NCBI GenBank assembly: GCA_905221605.1
Contig: CAJNDS010002113.1
Location: forward strand, 1,182,524 to 1,246,523
Direction: 5' to 3'
DNA: 64,000 nt
Origin: Symbiodinium natans
Lineage: Eukaryota; Sar; Dinophyceae; Suessiales; Symbiodiniaceae
Each line of letters begins with the position of its first letter. Within the stretch, counting starts at the first letter, position 1. Made by a program: the position numbers and the translations under genes. This document shows positions 21,576-32,440 of this stretch, in pieces. The notes beneath the pieces are model-generated. The model ran no database searches, was not told where the DNA came from, and saw nothing but the letters and a program-made list of their open reading frames with translations.

Positions 21576-21835
21576 GGTGGAGTGACTTCATGCGGATCTG
21601 CAACTGCGAACTGGCTTCTAACTGTGGCTGGCGGTCCTTGGGCTTGTTCTCCTGATGAACCTCGGATATGGCCCACACGGCTCGCTTGAGTGTCTTTTGC
21701 TAATACGTAGAGGGCTCCATCTTGGGGGCATTCAATGCCACTGAAACCTTCGCCGGCATGGCAGAAAATCCCTGGAAGAGGCGCTGGAACGTGCATAGCA
21801 GTGTAGCCTTGCCGCAGCCTTGATGCTACTCGGCC
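21576..21835 (-). pseudogene. Gene fragment on the minus strand
   Basis: The minus frame reads GCGKATLLCTFQRLFQGFSA, then MPAKVSVALNAPKMEPSTY, a TAG stop, then QKTLKRAVWAISEVHQENKP and KDRQPQLEASSQLQIRMKSL. Composition is protein-like on both sides of the stop. GCGKATLL faintly resembles a P-loop, but this is not enough to name a family. Confidence 0.35.
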
Positions 21836-22084
21836 GTGTGGAGGATGACTGCTGAAAGAGCATGGTGGTGTCTGCGAAGTTCCAGTGCTGTTCCTTATAG
21901 CTTACCTGCTATGCCACAGACGACTGCTTCGAACAGATTTGTAGTATGCACTTTAGATCCGGGCCTTCAAACCTTAGCCCGTTATCCTTCGGGGAGCTTA
22001 AGCAGTGAAAAGGGCTCCTTTTTCGAGAACTGCTTGCATTTCCAGACGATCTTAGGCCTGAGGCTTTAAGGTAGGGTTCATTGG

Positions 22085-22152
22085 TTGGGATGTTCCCCCT
22101 TATGGCCCTTATGCTCACAGTCCTTACACTAGGGATTATAATAGGGGGTACA
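22085..22152. mobile_element. Foldback family A, left half
   Basis: TTGGGATGTTCCCCCTTATG, CACAGTCCTT and GGGATTATAATAGGGGGTA are present. The right arm is missing. Confidence 0.55.
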
Positions 22153-22989
22153 TAGGGTTTAGCGTTAAGGCTTGGGCGTTTGAGGGGTTCATTCGGTGCT
22201 TATGGCCCGGGCCCATGTTCAGGGAAAGGGTGACGCATCAGCCTGTCCGAAGGTCTACGAGCAGCAAGCCTTGAAACTGCTCCCTGGCGCAGCCAAGAAC
22301 CCTCAACCCTCAACCCTCAACCCTACAGCCTAAACCCTAAACTTTCCTAAACCCTAAACCCTAAACCCTAAGCCCCATCGTTCAGATGTGTTGAGGGCTT
22401 CGGGTTGCAAGCCATGCGTGTTTGGTTTCTGTGCTGCGGGGACAGGTGCTTCAGGGCTTTTAAAAGCCCCTCAGCCCAAACTTTTCTAAGCAGCTGGACG
22501 AGTACACTTCACACTTAATCATCCCCGAAAGAACTGTAAGGTGTGCACTTTTTTTTTTTGGGGGGGGGGCTTATGAACTCAGCAACTAAGTTGTGTTTAA
22601 CACCTTACTTTGGGTTTTCGGGACGGCTTTCAGACTCAAGGGATGTAAAAAATGCTTTCTGTTGTCTAGGAGACGCCTTCGCGCGTGGAAGGTCCTTCAA
22701 CTCAGTCAGGGTTTGGGGTTTGGGGTTTAGGGTTTAGGGTGTAGGGTTTAGGGTTACGGTTTAGGGTTTAGGGGACAGTGGAAGGCACCTCGTAACCCGA
22801 GGCCTGGAACTTAAAGCTTGAAGCCTCTGATCTTACAATCGGGAGGTGCAAGAAACCAAAGACTTCACGCACATACTGCCCTAGGCTTTAAACTTTAAAC
22901 CCTTGTGACGGGGCTAATTTGGGTTCTGACCTCGCCTTTCCTCGGGCTTGTTGAAGCAAACCCCCGCAAGCCCTGCTTGCAAGCTTAAG

Positions 22990-23068
22990 GCCCTAAACCC
23001 TAAACCCTAAGCCCCAAACCCGAACCCTAAACCCTAAACCCTAGCCCTAAACCCTAATAACTAAACCC
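22990..23068 (-). repeat. Telomere-type array
   Basis: About ten units with CCCCAAA and CCCGAA variants. Confidence 0.75.
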
Positions 23069-23399
23069 TCGAAGGCATGAGATGCGGCTTAGCTACTACA
23101 GGCCGGCCTTTGGGGGGAAGGGCTCCTGCTTCCCAAGTTGCCACTGTTGGTGCTGAAGCCCTACCCTAAAAAGGTTTAGGGTTTAGGCGGTTTAGGCTTT
23201 AGGGTACAGGGCATTCAGGGTTTTTAGTCTTAAACCTTGAATCCCTGGCCCTTCCCCTCAAAGTGCCCTGAACCCCAAAGACCTAAACCATAGCTTACAC
23301 GCACAAACAGCTTGGACCACACAAGCAGCTTCAACACGCTTGGAACTCGCTTGTCGTTCTTACAAGACCGGAATCTGTGTGCAGCATTGGTTCCTGCAA

Positions 23400-23462
23400 A
23401 TGTTTAGGGTTTCGGGTTTCGGGTTTCGGGTTTAGGGTTTCGGGTTTAGGGTTTAGGATTCA
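23400..23462 (+). repeat. Telomere-type array with TTTCGGG units
   Basis: TTTCGGG and TTTAGGG alternate. The TTTCGGG variant also recurs near 26480 and 42070. Confidence 0.75.
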
Positions 23463-23813
23463 GGCCAACCTTGCGAACAGAAGTTCAAGGGCACTAGGCG
23501 ACGGTCATCTGCACAGATGTGGGGATAGTCCGAAGATAAAGCCAAGGGCTTAGGGCTTAGGGTTTAGGGTTTAGGGTTCAGGGTTCAGGGTTTAGGGTTT
23601 AGGGTTAGGGGCGCAATCCTATCTGGAGATCCATTTGATAGCAACTGTGAACCCATGTCACCTACATGTCCTAAGACACCTTACCACAACACGACTCAGA
23701 GTAGGCCCTTCTTAGTAGTAGAGTAGGTAACCTTTAACCTTTTTGGGGTAATATATTCCCCTTATAATCCCAAAGGTTAACCTTTAAAACCCCTAGGTAC
23801 TGGACAACTAAGT

Positions 23814-23923
23814 AGGACTCAGAGTCGGCCCTTCTTCCCTGTTTCTGAGTTTAGGGTCCATTCGTAAGCCCCTTTGAACAAAAGAAGGGCACCCTTTGAT
23901 TCCTAGGTTGCTCTTGGGTCTAG
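23814..23923. mobile_element. Repeat family E, copy 3
   Basis: AGGACTCAGAGTCGGCCCTT start, AAAGAAGGGCACCCTTTG interior, TTGCTCTTGGGTCTAG end. A diverged neighbour at 23690-23800 shares the start. Confidence 0.6.
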
Positions 23924-23969
23924 TATAGCTGCGGTCAGCCAGGATCTCAGGTTAACCTCAAACCCTACG

Positions 23970-24070
23970 CCCTACCCCCCTAAACCCTGAACCCTAAACC
24001 CTAAACCCTAAACCCCAAACCCTAAACCCTAAACCCTAAACCCGAAACCCTAAACACGGAACCCTAAACA
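23970..24070 (-). repeat. Telomere-type array
   Basis: About 12 units, left flank of the exon-like segment at 24071. Confidence 0.8.
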
Positions 24071-24148
24071 GGGAACTGGACCACCTGCGGGATCAGCTGG
24101 GTCTCAAGTGCCGTGGCCGCACCTTCACCATGATGGAGGACGCCACAG
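24071..24148 (+). other. Exon-like open segment between inverted arrays
   Basis: The + frame reads ELDHLRDQLGLKCRGRTFTM then MEDAT. AAACAG at the left edge could be a 3' splice site. Its last 19 bases (ATGATGGAGGACGCCACAG) recur at 24239-24257 and inverted at 43971-43989. Confidence 0.4.
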
Positions 24149-24159
24149 CAGGGCTTTTG

Positions 24160-24240
24160 GGCTTTTGGGGTTTAGGGTTTAGGGTTTGGGGTTTAGGGTT
24201 TAGGGTTTAGGGTTTAGGGTTTGGGGTCTAGGGGTTTCAT
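24160..24240 (+). repeat. Telomere-type array
   Basis: TTTAGGG and TTTGGGG units. Further degenerate units run on to 24420, 24575 and 24745. Confidence 0.8.
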
Positions 24241-24859
24241 GATGGAGGACGCCACAGGGGCTGTTGGGTTTAGCGGTTTTGGGGGGGGTTTTAGAGGTTT
24301 GGGGTTTTGGGGTTTTGGGGAGCCTTGGCTCTAGGGTTTTGGGGTTTTTGTGGTTTTGGGGTTTTGGGGTTTAGGGCTCAGGGTTTGGGGTTTGGGGTTT
24401 GGGGCTTAGGTTTGGGGGGGAGTCTGGCTTGGAGGTTCACGCATAGCTGTTCCTGGGGTTGGGGAACTCTAGTGACCATTGGTTTATTTAGGGTTTAGGA
24501 TTTGGGGTTTAGGGTTTAGGGTTTTAAGGTTTAGGGTTTTAGGGTTGAGGGTTCAGGGTTTAGGGTTTAAGGTTTTTTGGGTCTTAAGACCCTTCACATA
24601 TGAACCTTGCAAATGGGGGTGGGGACTGAGGGTTTACGGGTTTACGGGCGTGGGGGCATGAGGTGGCTTGGGCTCAGGGTGTAGAGAGGGTTTAGGGTTT
24701 AGGGTTTGGGGTTTAGGGTTTGGGGTTTGGGGTTTAAGGTTTCGGGGGCTTAGAGGGGGCAATTCGCCTCGTGATCTAGCGCAATGTTTTCTTACATTCG
24801 GTTTTTTTTGTAAGAGTTTGGAGTTGCATGTTAACCCCTAAGCCCTAAACCCTAAACCC

Positions 24860-24982
24860 CCTCTGGAGGACGTCCACTTCTTCAACCCAGAGGCCTATCG
24901 CATCCCCACCTGGCGTGAGATTGCAGACGTCCTGGAGGTCGAGCGATGCTTGGCACGAGGTCCTCGATATCCTCACAGCGGG
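24860..24982 (+). other. Exon-like open segment between inverted arrays
   Basis: The + frame reads PLEDVHFFNPEAYRIPTWRE then IADVLEVERCLARGPRYPHS, the most protein-like spacer in the window. CCCTAAACC lies immediately left and GGGTTTAGGG immediately right. CACGAGGTCC inside it could be a GT donor. Family unknown. Confidence 0.45.
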
Positions 24983-25245
24983 TTTAGGGTTTAGGGTTTA
25001 GGGTTTAGGGTTCAGGGTTCAGGGTTTCTTTGACTTGAGTCCGTACAGCTTGATCCCATCCCTGTCCTCAAAACCCTAAACCCAATCCTGCGTGTGTGTT
25101 CATAAATACAAGCTTAGAGGGTGCAGGGCTTTGGGTGTACATGAGCGAAGAAACCACACAAGCACCAAGCGGACCAATCCTTCAATCCGAAAGTCCGTGC
25201 CTGCATCTCCCTCGGTTGTCAGCCGAAACACTGGCCGAAAAAGTG

Positions 25246-25312
25246 GAGGGTTTAGGGTTTAGGGTTTAGGGTTTAGGGTTTAGGGTTTAGGGTTTAGGGT
25301 TTAGGGTTTAGT
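25246..25312 (+). repeat. Telomere-type array
   Basis: About nine perfect TTTAGGG units. Confidence 0.85.
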
Positions 25313-25439
25313 ATAGCCATTCTGATTATGTCTTTCCTTACATTACCTTCAATCGAACGACTGCATGAGGCAGCAAGCGTCCTTTCCCATAAATTTAGCC
25401 AGAATGTTTCAGCACCAGGCAGGAGTGTGCCCGCTGCGC

Positions 25440-25570
<131 letters not shown>

Positions 25571-25662
25571 CCTCACTTCAAGCAAACCTAGCTTCACCTT
25601 TTCCCGCTGACAGCCGCATCGAGCTCCCGAATACATCTGTTGTGTCGGATGTTCTCGCTCTT

Positions 25663-25732
25663 TAGGGTTTAGGGTTTAGGGTTTAGGGTTTAGGGTTTAG
25701 GGCTTAGGGTTTAGGGTTTAGGGTTTAGGGGG
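25663..25732 (+). repeat. Telomere-type array
   Basis: About ten TTTAGGG units. Confidence 0.85.
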
Positions 25733-25742
25733 CTATTTGCCG

Positions 25743-25856
25743 GTCTTCCCTGTGATCTTCCGAGGACGGCCTGTTGGAACTGGAGCAAACGAGAAGCTCG
25801 TGAAGTATGTGCCAATTCACGCCATGCCCTCACTTGACCCGGTAGGGACCTTGTGA
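25743..25856 (+). other. Exon-like open segment
   Basis: The + frame reads VFPVIFRGRPVGTGANEKLV then KYVPIHAMPSLDPVGTL and stops at TGA. Good globular composition. A TTTAGGG array lies on the left, but none is directly on the right. Family unknown. Confidence 0.4.
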
Positions 25857-26204
25857 GGAATGTTTTAGGCCGGAATATACCTCAAACCTTAAATCCCTCA
25901 AGTTAGGATTTGGGCAGTTTCCTCAATTATGGTCCCTTTTTGTATCCCCAGCGTGGTGTTCCCTTTCTTTTGCTGGATGTTCTTTTTCGGTTTGGGGTCC
26001 TGAGGAACCCCAAGCGTCACAAACCCCAAGCCCCAAGCCCCCCCCTATACCCTAAAACCCAGCCCTATACCCTAAACCACAAACCCCAGGCCCTAAACCC
26101 CAAACCCCACACACCCCTAATACCCCCAAAGCCCGCCCCAATGACCCCATAAACCCCATGACCTCCGTGACCTCCATGACCCTACATTTTCAACCCTAAG
26201 CCCT

Positions 26205-26310
26205 AGAACCCAGAGAAGGCCCTTCTTCCTTGTTTTGGCGCGTAGGGTCCCGTATGAGCCCCATTAAACCAAAAAGGGCACACTTTTAATTCCCAGGTTA
26301 CTCTTGGGTA
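26205..26310. mobile_element. Repeat family E, copy 4
   Basis: AGAACCCAGAGAAGGCCCTT start, CCAAAAAGGGCACACTTTT interior, TTACTCTTGGGTA end. Confidence 0.55.
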
Positions 26311-26400
26311 ACCGTCAACCCTCAACCCTAAACCCTAAACCCTACACCCTACACCCTAAACCCTAAATCCTAAACCCTAAACCCTAAACCTTAAACTCAA
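26310..26400 (-). repeat. Telomere-type array
   Basis: CCCTAAA with CCCTACA variants. Confidence 0.75.
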
Positions 26401-26409
26401 AACAAGCCA

Positions 26410-26475
26410 CAGGTCCTGTGCAAGGCCTGCCGCGCCAAGTTCTCCGATGATGTGATCCAGGAACCCAAGGACTTG
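26410..26475 (+). other. Exon-like open segment between inverted arrays
   Basis: The + frame reads QVLCKACRAKFSDDVIQEPK. The CxxC pair suggests a zinc-binding turn. GCCACAG on the left fits a 3' splice site. CCCAAG followed by GACTTG on the right could be one of the GA donors reported for dinoflagellates. Confidence 0.4.
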
Positions 26476-26479
26476 GGCC

Positions 26480-26570
26480 TCGGGTTTCGGGTTTCGGGTT
26501 TAGGGTTTAGGGTTTAGGGTTTGGGGTTTGGGGTTCGGGGTTTGGGGTTTTGGGAGTTAAGGGTTAAGGG
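26480..26570 (+). repeat. Telomere-type array
   Basis: TTTCGGG, TTTAGGG and TTTGGGG units. Confidence 0.75.
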
Positions 26571-26757
26571 TTCAGGCTTTCCCCTGAGCTACAGGGCATA
26601 AGTCCCCTGAAGGTCTTTGAGGTCCCAGGTCGGGTTTGGGGTTCAGGGTTTAGGGTTTAGGGTTTAGGGTTCAGGGTTTAGGGTTCAGGGCTTAGGGCAT
26701 GAGGCTTTGCAGGACACCCTGAACCCTAAACACCCCAACCGCCACAAGCACTGAAAC

Positions 26758-26856
26758 TTGGGATGTAAGGGGTCCTAACAGTCCTTAGTTGGGATTTCAA
26801 CAGGGGGTACTATATTCTCTAAGAGGGACTGCTAGTACAAAGGGGAACATCCCAAG
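26758..26856. mobile_element. Foldback family A, copy 6
   Basis: CTTGGGATG left, CTAACAGTCCTTAG, CAGGGGGTAC centre, GGGGAACATCCCAAG right. Confidence 0.6.
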
Positions 26857-27252
26857 CTGAAATCATCCAGATTTCGAGACCTTGAAGGTTCCGGCCAATG
26901 GTTGGGGCCTAGCCCCGGATGCCACCCTGGATCCTGAACCCTAAACCGTAAACCCTAAACCCTAAACCCTAAACGCTAAACCCTATCAGATCCTAAGTCA
27001 GAAAGACAGAATCGCCAGTCGCCAGACCCCGACCCCCCCGACGCGCGCCTGTGGGTTTAGGGCAATATACCAAGCCCTAAACTCTCAACCCTCACCCATA
27101 AGTTTTGGGGGCCCCAAAGACATATATATATATATATATGAGGCAGGAACCTTTACGTATGATTTGACATAGGTCTTTTGTTTATATACATTGGACTATT
27201 TAAACCCTAATCTCTTTGGCCAGACACGTTCTGTTGCTGGCTGCTTCTGCCA

Positions 27253-27640
27253 CAAAAGCAGAAGCATTTAAACCTTTGGAAGCCATTATAACTATTTCTT
27301 ATCTAAAACTTCAACAGGTTAACCCTTGAAAGCTCTTTTATCTCTGTGTAGGTAATGAGTGCCCTTGCCTCTTCTGAAAAGGGGTCCTCCAAGGGCTCCC
27401 CTCTCTCCTTCTTCTTTTTTGGGGAATGACAGAGCTCCTTATTTACACCTTATGAAAGAGCCTTTCTCCTACTTGAAGAAGTGTTTCCTAGAAAGAGATA
27501 GGGGAGATCTTCCATTTCCTCGAGAGACAGATCTTTCATTGAAAACAAATACAAGAGGACTTTCATGTCCCATTAGGAGAGAGAGGAGCTCTCTCCTGCT
27601 GCATTAAAAGATAGAGGACGTCGTTCGTGTCTAGTGTTCA
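27253..27640 (+). repeat. Dispersed duplication, copy 1
   Basis: Matches 31634-32440 closely, starting AAAAGCAGAAGCATTTAAAC. This copy lacks about 400 bases that separate the two halves of the other copy (31714-32117). Confidence 0.65.
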
Positions 27641-28584
27641 TTTCATATAAAGGAGAGGGGGGAGGGGGGGGCGGGGGGTGGCCGGCTTAGATAGGGTTTA
27701 TTTGGAAGCTGAGAGTCGTGTTTTGGTGTGGTAGATAGAAAGGAAAGGGCATGAGAAAGTAGCGAGAGGAGCTCTTCAATTCCCTTCCTTATCTCCTATG
27801 CTCTTTTCCTTCTTATTGCAACAGGAGAAGACAGGAAAAGGGCTTCCATTCCCCTCTTGTCCTTCCTTTCTTGTGTTTTTGTCATTTAGAGAGGAACAGG
27901 AGAAGAGGAGGGAGAGAGAAGGAGAGAGGAGAGATAACAGGAATCCAATTTCAATGGAATAGCAAAGAAAAGAATAGAAGAGAGATGAATAGAGAAGAGG
28001 GAGAGACAAAACAATGCGCTGAGAAGATGGCACTCTTCTTTATCTTTCCTCAGAGCAGAAGAGATAGGCCGAGAAGAGGGATATGATGAAGTACGGCAAG
28101 GTTTTATCATGCAAGTTCCTTTATTGTGTTTTATCAGTTAAAAGGAAACAGAAGGAGAGAAGGGAAAGGGAAGTGAGAGAGGAGAGACAGCAAGGAGGCC
28201 ATTTTATTTTTCTGGAAGGGTACTGAACAGAAGAGAGGAGACAAGAAACAAGGAGACGGAGGAACACAACAAGGCGCACAGGAGATGGCACTCTTCTTTA
28301 TCTATAATCTCTCCCTTCCTTGTCTCTCCCTTTCCCTCTATAATTAAACAAGACAAGACTATTCTTGCTCTTCGCAGATAGGTGCCCTCTCTCCTCTTCA
28401 GGAAGCCCTTGCCCTCATTTTGCTTGCTCTCTGAAACGACAAGGAAACAACACATAGAACGAGAGGAAAGGGAATGAAACAATAGGCAGTGGAGCTCTTC
28501 AATTTGTTTCCCCATCTCTTTTTTTCTTTTTTCTTTCAAAAAGGCAAAAGAAGCTTCCTTTTGTGTGTTTTTGAGATTTACAGG

Positions 28585-28585
28585 A

Positions 28586-28635
<50 letters not shown>
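28585..28635. repeat. AG microsatellite
   Basis: (AG)n of about 25 units. A CT run at 28869-28888 follows in the opposite sense. Confidence 0.85.
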
Positions 28636-28638
<3 letters not shown>

Positions 28639-28879
28639 GAGAGGAGAGATCAAAAGGAACGCAACTCTAATGGGATAAGCAATGACAAGAATGGAAGAGA
28701 AATGAAGACAGGCGAGGGAGGCGCAAAAATCAGGCAAAGAGAAGACGGTGCTCGTTTTCATCTTTCTTCTGGTTCTAATTTTTCTCTTCTCTTGTTCATT
28801 TCCGTTAGAAAGAAAGAAACAAAAGGAAGAACAATGAACATGTAAGCAAACCCAGCTGATGCTCATGATCTCTCTCTCT

Positions 28880-29340
28880 CTCTCTCTCCCTATATATGGG
28901 CGATGGAACGGGTGTCCTGTTTGATCGTTTTCTGCATCTTCAAGCGAGGAAAAGGGACACCCCACAAGAAAGCACTTAGGGTGTCCCTTTTGCTCGTTTG
29001 AAGACACAGCAAGCGATTAAAAGGGACGCCCGCTCTGGATTGGCAGCAAGCCCAACTGATGCTCATGATTTTTCTCTCTCCCCATATATGGGCGATGGAA
29101 CGCGTGTCTTTTTGGATCGTTTTCTGCATCTTCAAGCGAGGAAAAGGGACACCACAAGGAAACACTTAGTCAGGGTGTCCTTTTGCTCGTTTGAAGACAC
29201 AGAAGGCGATTAAAAAGGACGCCCATTTTGGATCGGCAGCAAACCCAGCTGATGCTCATGATTTCTCTCATATATGGGCGATGGAACGGGTGTCCTTCCT
29301 GATCGTTTTCTGCATCTTCAAGGGAGAAAGAAGGGCGACA
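28880..29340 (+). repeat. Tandem repeat of about 190 bases, three copies
   Basis: Units share ATATATGGGCGATGGAACG, CGTTTTCTGCATCTTCAAG and CTGATGCTCATGAT, with starts near 28893, 29085 and 29270. Inverted relatives appear near 33510-33760 and 35000-35110. Confidence 0.65.
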
Positions 29341-30000
29341 ACCAAGAAAGAATAATAGCGTCAGATATAGGGAGGGAAATTGAAGGGCTCCTCTCTTTAC
29401 TTAGTCATTCACTTTCCTCTCTTCTTATCTGTTGTTTTCTTCGCTTCAAAAAGCAAAATAAGGGAAAGGAAATTCCTGAAGAGGAGAGGGGGCACCTATC
29501 TGTAAAGAGCAATCGTTTAGAGGGGAACAGGAGAAGAGGAGCGAGAGAGAAGGAGAGAGGAGAGGAGAGATGACAGGAATCCAGTTTCAATGGAATGGCA
29601 AAGAAAAGAATAGAAGAGAGATGAATAGAGAAGAAGGAGAGACAAAAAAAGGCGCTGAGAAGATGGCACTTTTCTTTATCTTTCCTCCCTCCCTTATCTC
29701 TCCCTTCCCTCTTTCTTTTCGAAATAAGAACAACTAAACAGGAAGAATTATGAAAAGGAGAACAGTAAGAAAAAAGAGCAGAAGAGATAGGCCGAGAAGA
29801 GGGATATGATGAAGTACGGCAAGGTCCACGCGCAAGGAGTCACCCTCTGCTTTCCCTTCCACTGCTTTATCACGCAAGTTCCTTTCTTGTGTTTTATCAG
29901 TTAAAAAAGAAACTAGAAGGAGAGAAGGGAAAGGGAAGTGAGAGAGGAGAGAGATAGCAAGGTGGCAATTTTTCTGGAAGCGTGCTGCCGTGTTTGAAGA

Positions 30001-30080
30001 AAACAGGGCGGTTCAACAGTACCAAATTTTTTTCAAGACAACCTTTAAGAAAATTTGGTACTGTTGAACCGCCTTGTTTT
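30001..30080. repeat. Long hairpin-forming inverted repeat
   Basis: Bases 30001-30030 and 30051-30080 are reverse complements over about 29 bases with one mismatch, around a loop of about 20 bases. The left arm contains GGCGGTTCAACAGTACC. A partial third copy of the arm end (AACAGGGCGG) follows at 30087. Confidence 0.7.
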
Positions 30081-30089
30081 AAAGGAAAC

Positions 30090-31440
30090 AGGGCGGCTCC
30101 GTTGCCTCTTAGAGGAATGAGATACTTTTTTCGAAAATGAAAAAGTGCCGTCTCCACTTTCAATAGGAAAGGAAAGAGAAGCGATATGAAGCAAGCTTCT
30201 CCGCCTCTTAAAGGAATGAGGTACTACTTATCTGAATAGGAAATGAGAAAGTTCCTTTTCCACTGTCAATAGGAAAGGAAAGAGAATCGATTCTGCGACT
30301 CGGAATTCCTCTACCTGGTCCCTACCTCGTAGCTCCTCTACTTACGACATCTTGGCATTAAATTAAAGAGCCATTCATTGTTGAACTCAACACATGATGA
30401 GTTTCCTCTAGCTGGCAAAAAAGACAACAGGAACACAGCCCATTTTTCAATGATACAATAGGATGGGAGCATGATTTGACGGAATGAAGCTGGCTCCTCT
30501 ACCTCTTAAGGACTGAGATGAATAGAGCATGAGAAAGTTCGTTTCCACTTTCAATCGGAAAGGAAAGGGAAACGATTCTGGAACTCGAAATTCCTCTACC
30601 TGGTCTGTACCTTGTAGCTACTCTGCTTCTTATTGGTATTAAATGAAGAGCGCCATCGCTGTTTAACAAGACATGAAGAGTCCCTCAAAGCATAAAGCAT
30701 GACAAACCCCCTCCAGTCCTCAGGAAGAAAAAGACAGCTCCTTTATCGCTTCATGCCTCTCTAAGTCCTAATCGGATAGGGATCCATGAAGAGTTCGCCT
30801 AGCTGTTAACAGAGGCACCAATCTATTTCCCAATAGGCAAGGAGCGACAAAGCGAACGAAGACATAAAGCCAAAAGCCCCTGTACTTCGTAATCGGAGAG
30901 GGGAACGGGAGAGCGTGACAGAGCTTTTGCCTCTTTAAACAGCAATGAAGAGAGCTCCTCTACCTCTTATAAAGGAATGCGATATGAGAAAGTTCCCTTT
31001 CCACTTATTCTGGAACTCGGAATTCCTCTACATGGTCTCTGCTTTGTAGCGCCTCTACTTCCTAGTAGTTACTAAATGAATGAGCTCCTTCTCCGTCTAA
31101 CTTAAAACATGAAGATTTCCTCCAGCTGTTAACATGTTAACATAGGCAATGTATTTCCCACTAGGAAAGAAGCATGACAAACCCCTCCCTTACCCAGTAA
31201 GAATGAAGACATAAAGCCAAACGCCCCTTTACCTTGTAACCGGCTAAGGAATGGGAGAGCGTGACAGAGCTGTTGCCTCCTTAAACGGGAACGAAGAGAA
31301 CGCCTCTACCTCAAAGGAATGAGATACTCTTCTCTGATTATGCCATGAGAAAGTTCATTTTCTCTTAATGGGAAAGGACAGAGAAGTGACGCTAGAAACT
31401 CGGAATTCCCCCTACCTTGCATATAGCTCCTCCACTTCTT
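30090..31440 (+). repeat. Degenerate long tandem repeat
   Basis: Landmarks such as ACTCGGAATTCCTCTAC recur near 30300, 30573, 31015 and 31400. GGGAGAGCGTGACAGAGCT recurs near 30906 and 31252. Units are roughly 275-445 bases, diverged, non-coding. Confidence 0.6.
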
Positions 31441-31506
31441 GGTATTCAACGGAAGTTTAACTAGATTTTGTCCGTCCTCTATTCGGAGAAATCACGAGAA
31501 AACACG

Positions 31507-31561
31507 CTGGTGCGATCTACTCGCTGCCTTTTCACAAAAGGAGGCACGTAGATCGCACCAG
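31507..31561. repeat. Hairpin module with perfect 14-base arms
   Basis: CTGGTGCGATCTAC at 31507-31520 and GTAGATCGCACCAG at 31548-31561 are perfect reverse complements with a 27-base loop. The module is flanked by direct repeats of a TCCGTCCTCT...TATCACGAG sequence. The layout parallels 36084-36160. Confidence 0.65.
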
Positions 31562-31633
31562 ACGTCCGTCCTCTGTTTGGAGATATCACGAGAAAACGCG
31601 ACTGCAAAAATCTGGCGCGACCGACTCACTGCC

Positions 31634-32440
31634 TGTTCTACAAAAGCAGAAGCATTTAAACCTTTGGAAGCCATTATAACTATTTCTTATCTAAAACTTC
31701 AACAGGTTAACCCTTGTTTTTTTGAGGGAAAGGGAGTAACCACAGAATTGACGAGATTTCGGGCGTAGAGTAATGGACGGAAGGTTTCTACAAAGAAAGG
31801 GTCTAACCGAGTCTAACCACAGAATTTGACGAATTTGGTGTGCAGGGTTTAGCCGAAAGTTTTTGAAGAGAAAGGGTCTAACCGACGCGCTTTTCTATAC
31901 CGTATTGTTTTTACAAAACCCACAGAAGCTACCTGAAACTAAATTGCACAACATTCGTTTCGGTTGTTTTTTTATGTTTGCTGTCTTTGTTGAATAAGTT
32001 GTTCTTTCCGTAGACCTTGCGCTATTTCTCTTTTCTGAAAAAAATCAAATGCGTTTTGTTTTATTATTGTAGTATGAGCCACAGAATTCAATCGAAAAAG
32101 TCATGTGTCTAGGTCATCTGAAGCTCTTTTATCTCTGTGTAGGTAATGAATGCCCTTGCCTCTTCTGAAAAGGGGTCCTCCAAGGGCTCCCCTCTCTCCT
32201 TCTCTTTTAGGAATGACAGAGCTCCTTTTTTACAACTTATGAAAAAGCCTTTCTCCTACTTGAAGAAGTGTTTACTAGAAAGAGATAGAGTAGATCTTCC
32301 ATTTCCTCGAGAGACAGATCTTTCAATGAAAACGAATACAGGAGGACTTTCATGTCCCATTAGGAGAGAGAGGACCTCTCCTGCTGCATTAAAAGATAGA
32401 GGACATCGTTCGTGTCCAGTTTTCGTTTCCTATAAAGGAG
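31634..32440 (+). repeat. Dispersed duplication, copy 2
   Basis: Long copy of 27253-27640. The extra 31714-32117 segment is A/T-richer, with no recognised content. Confidence 0.65.
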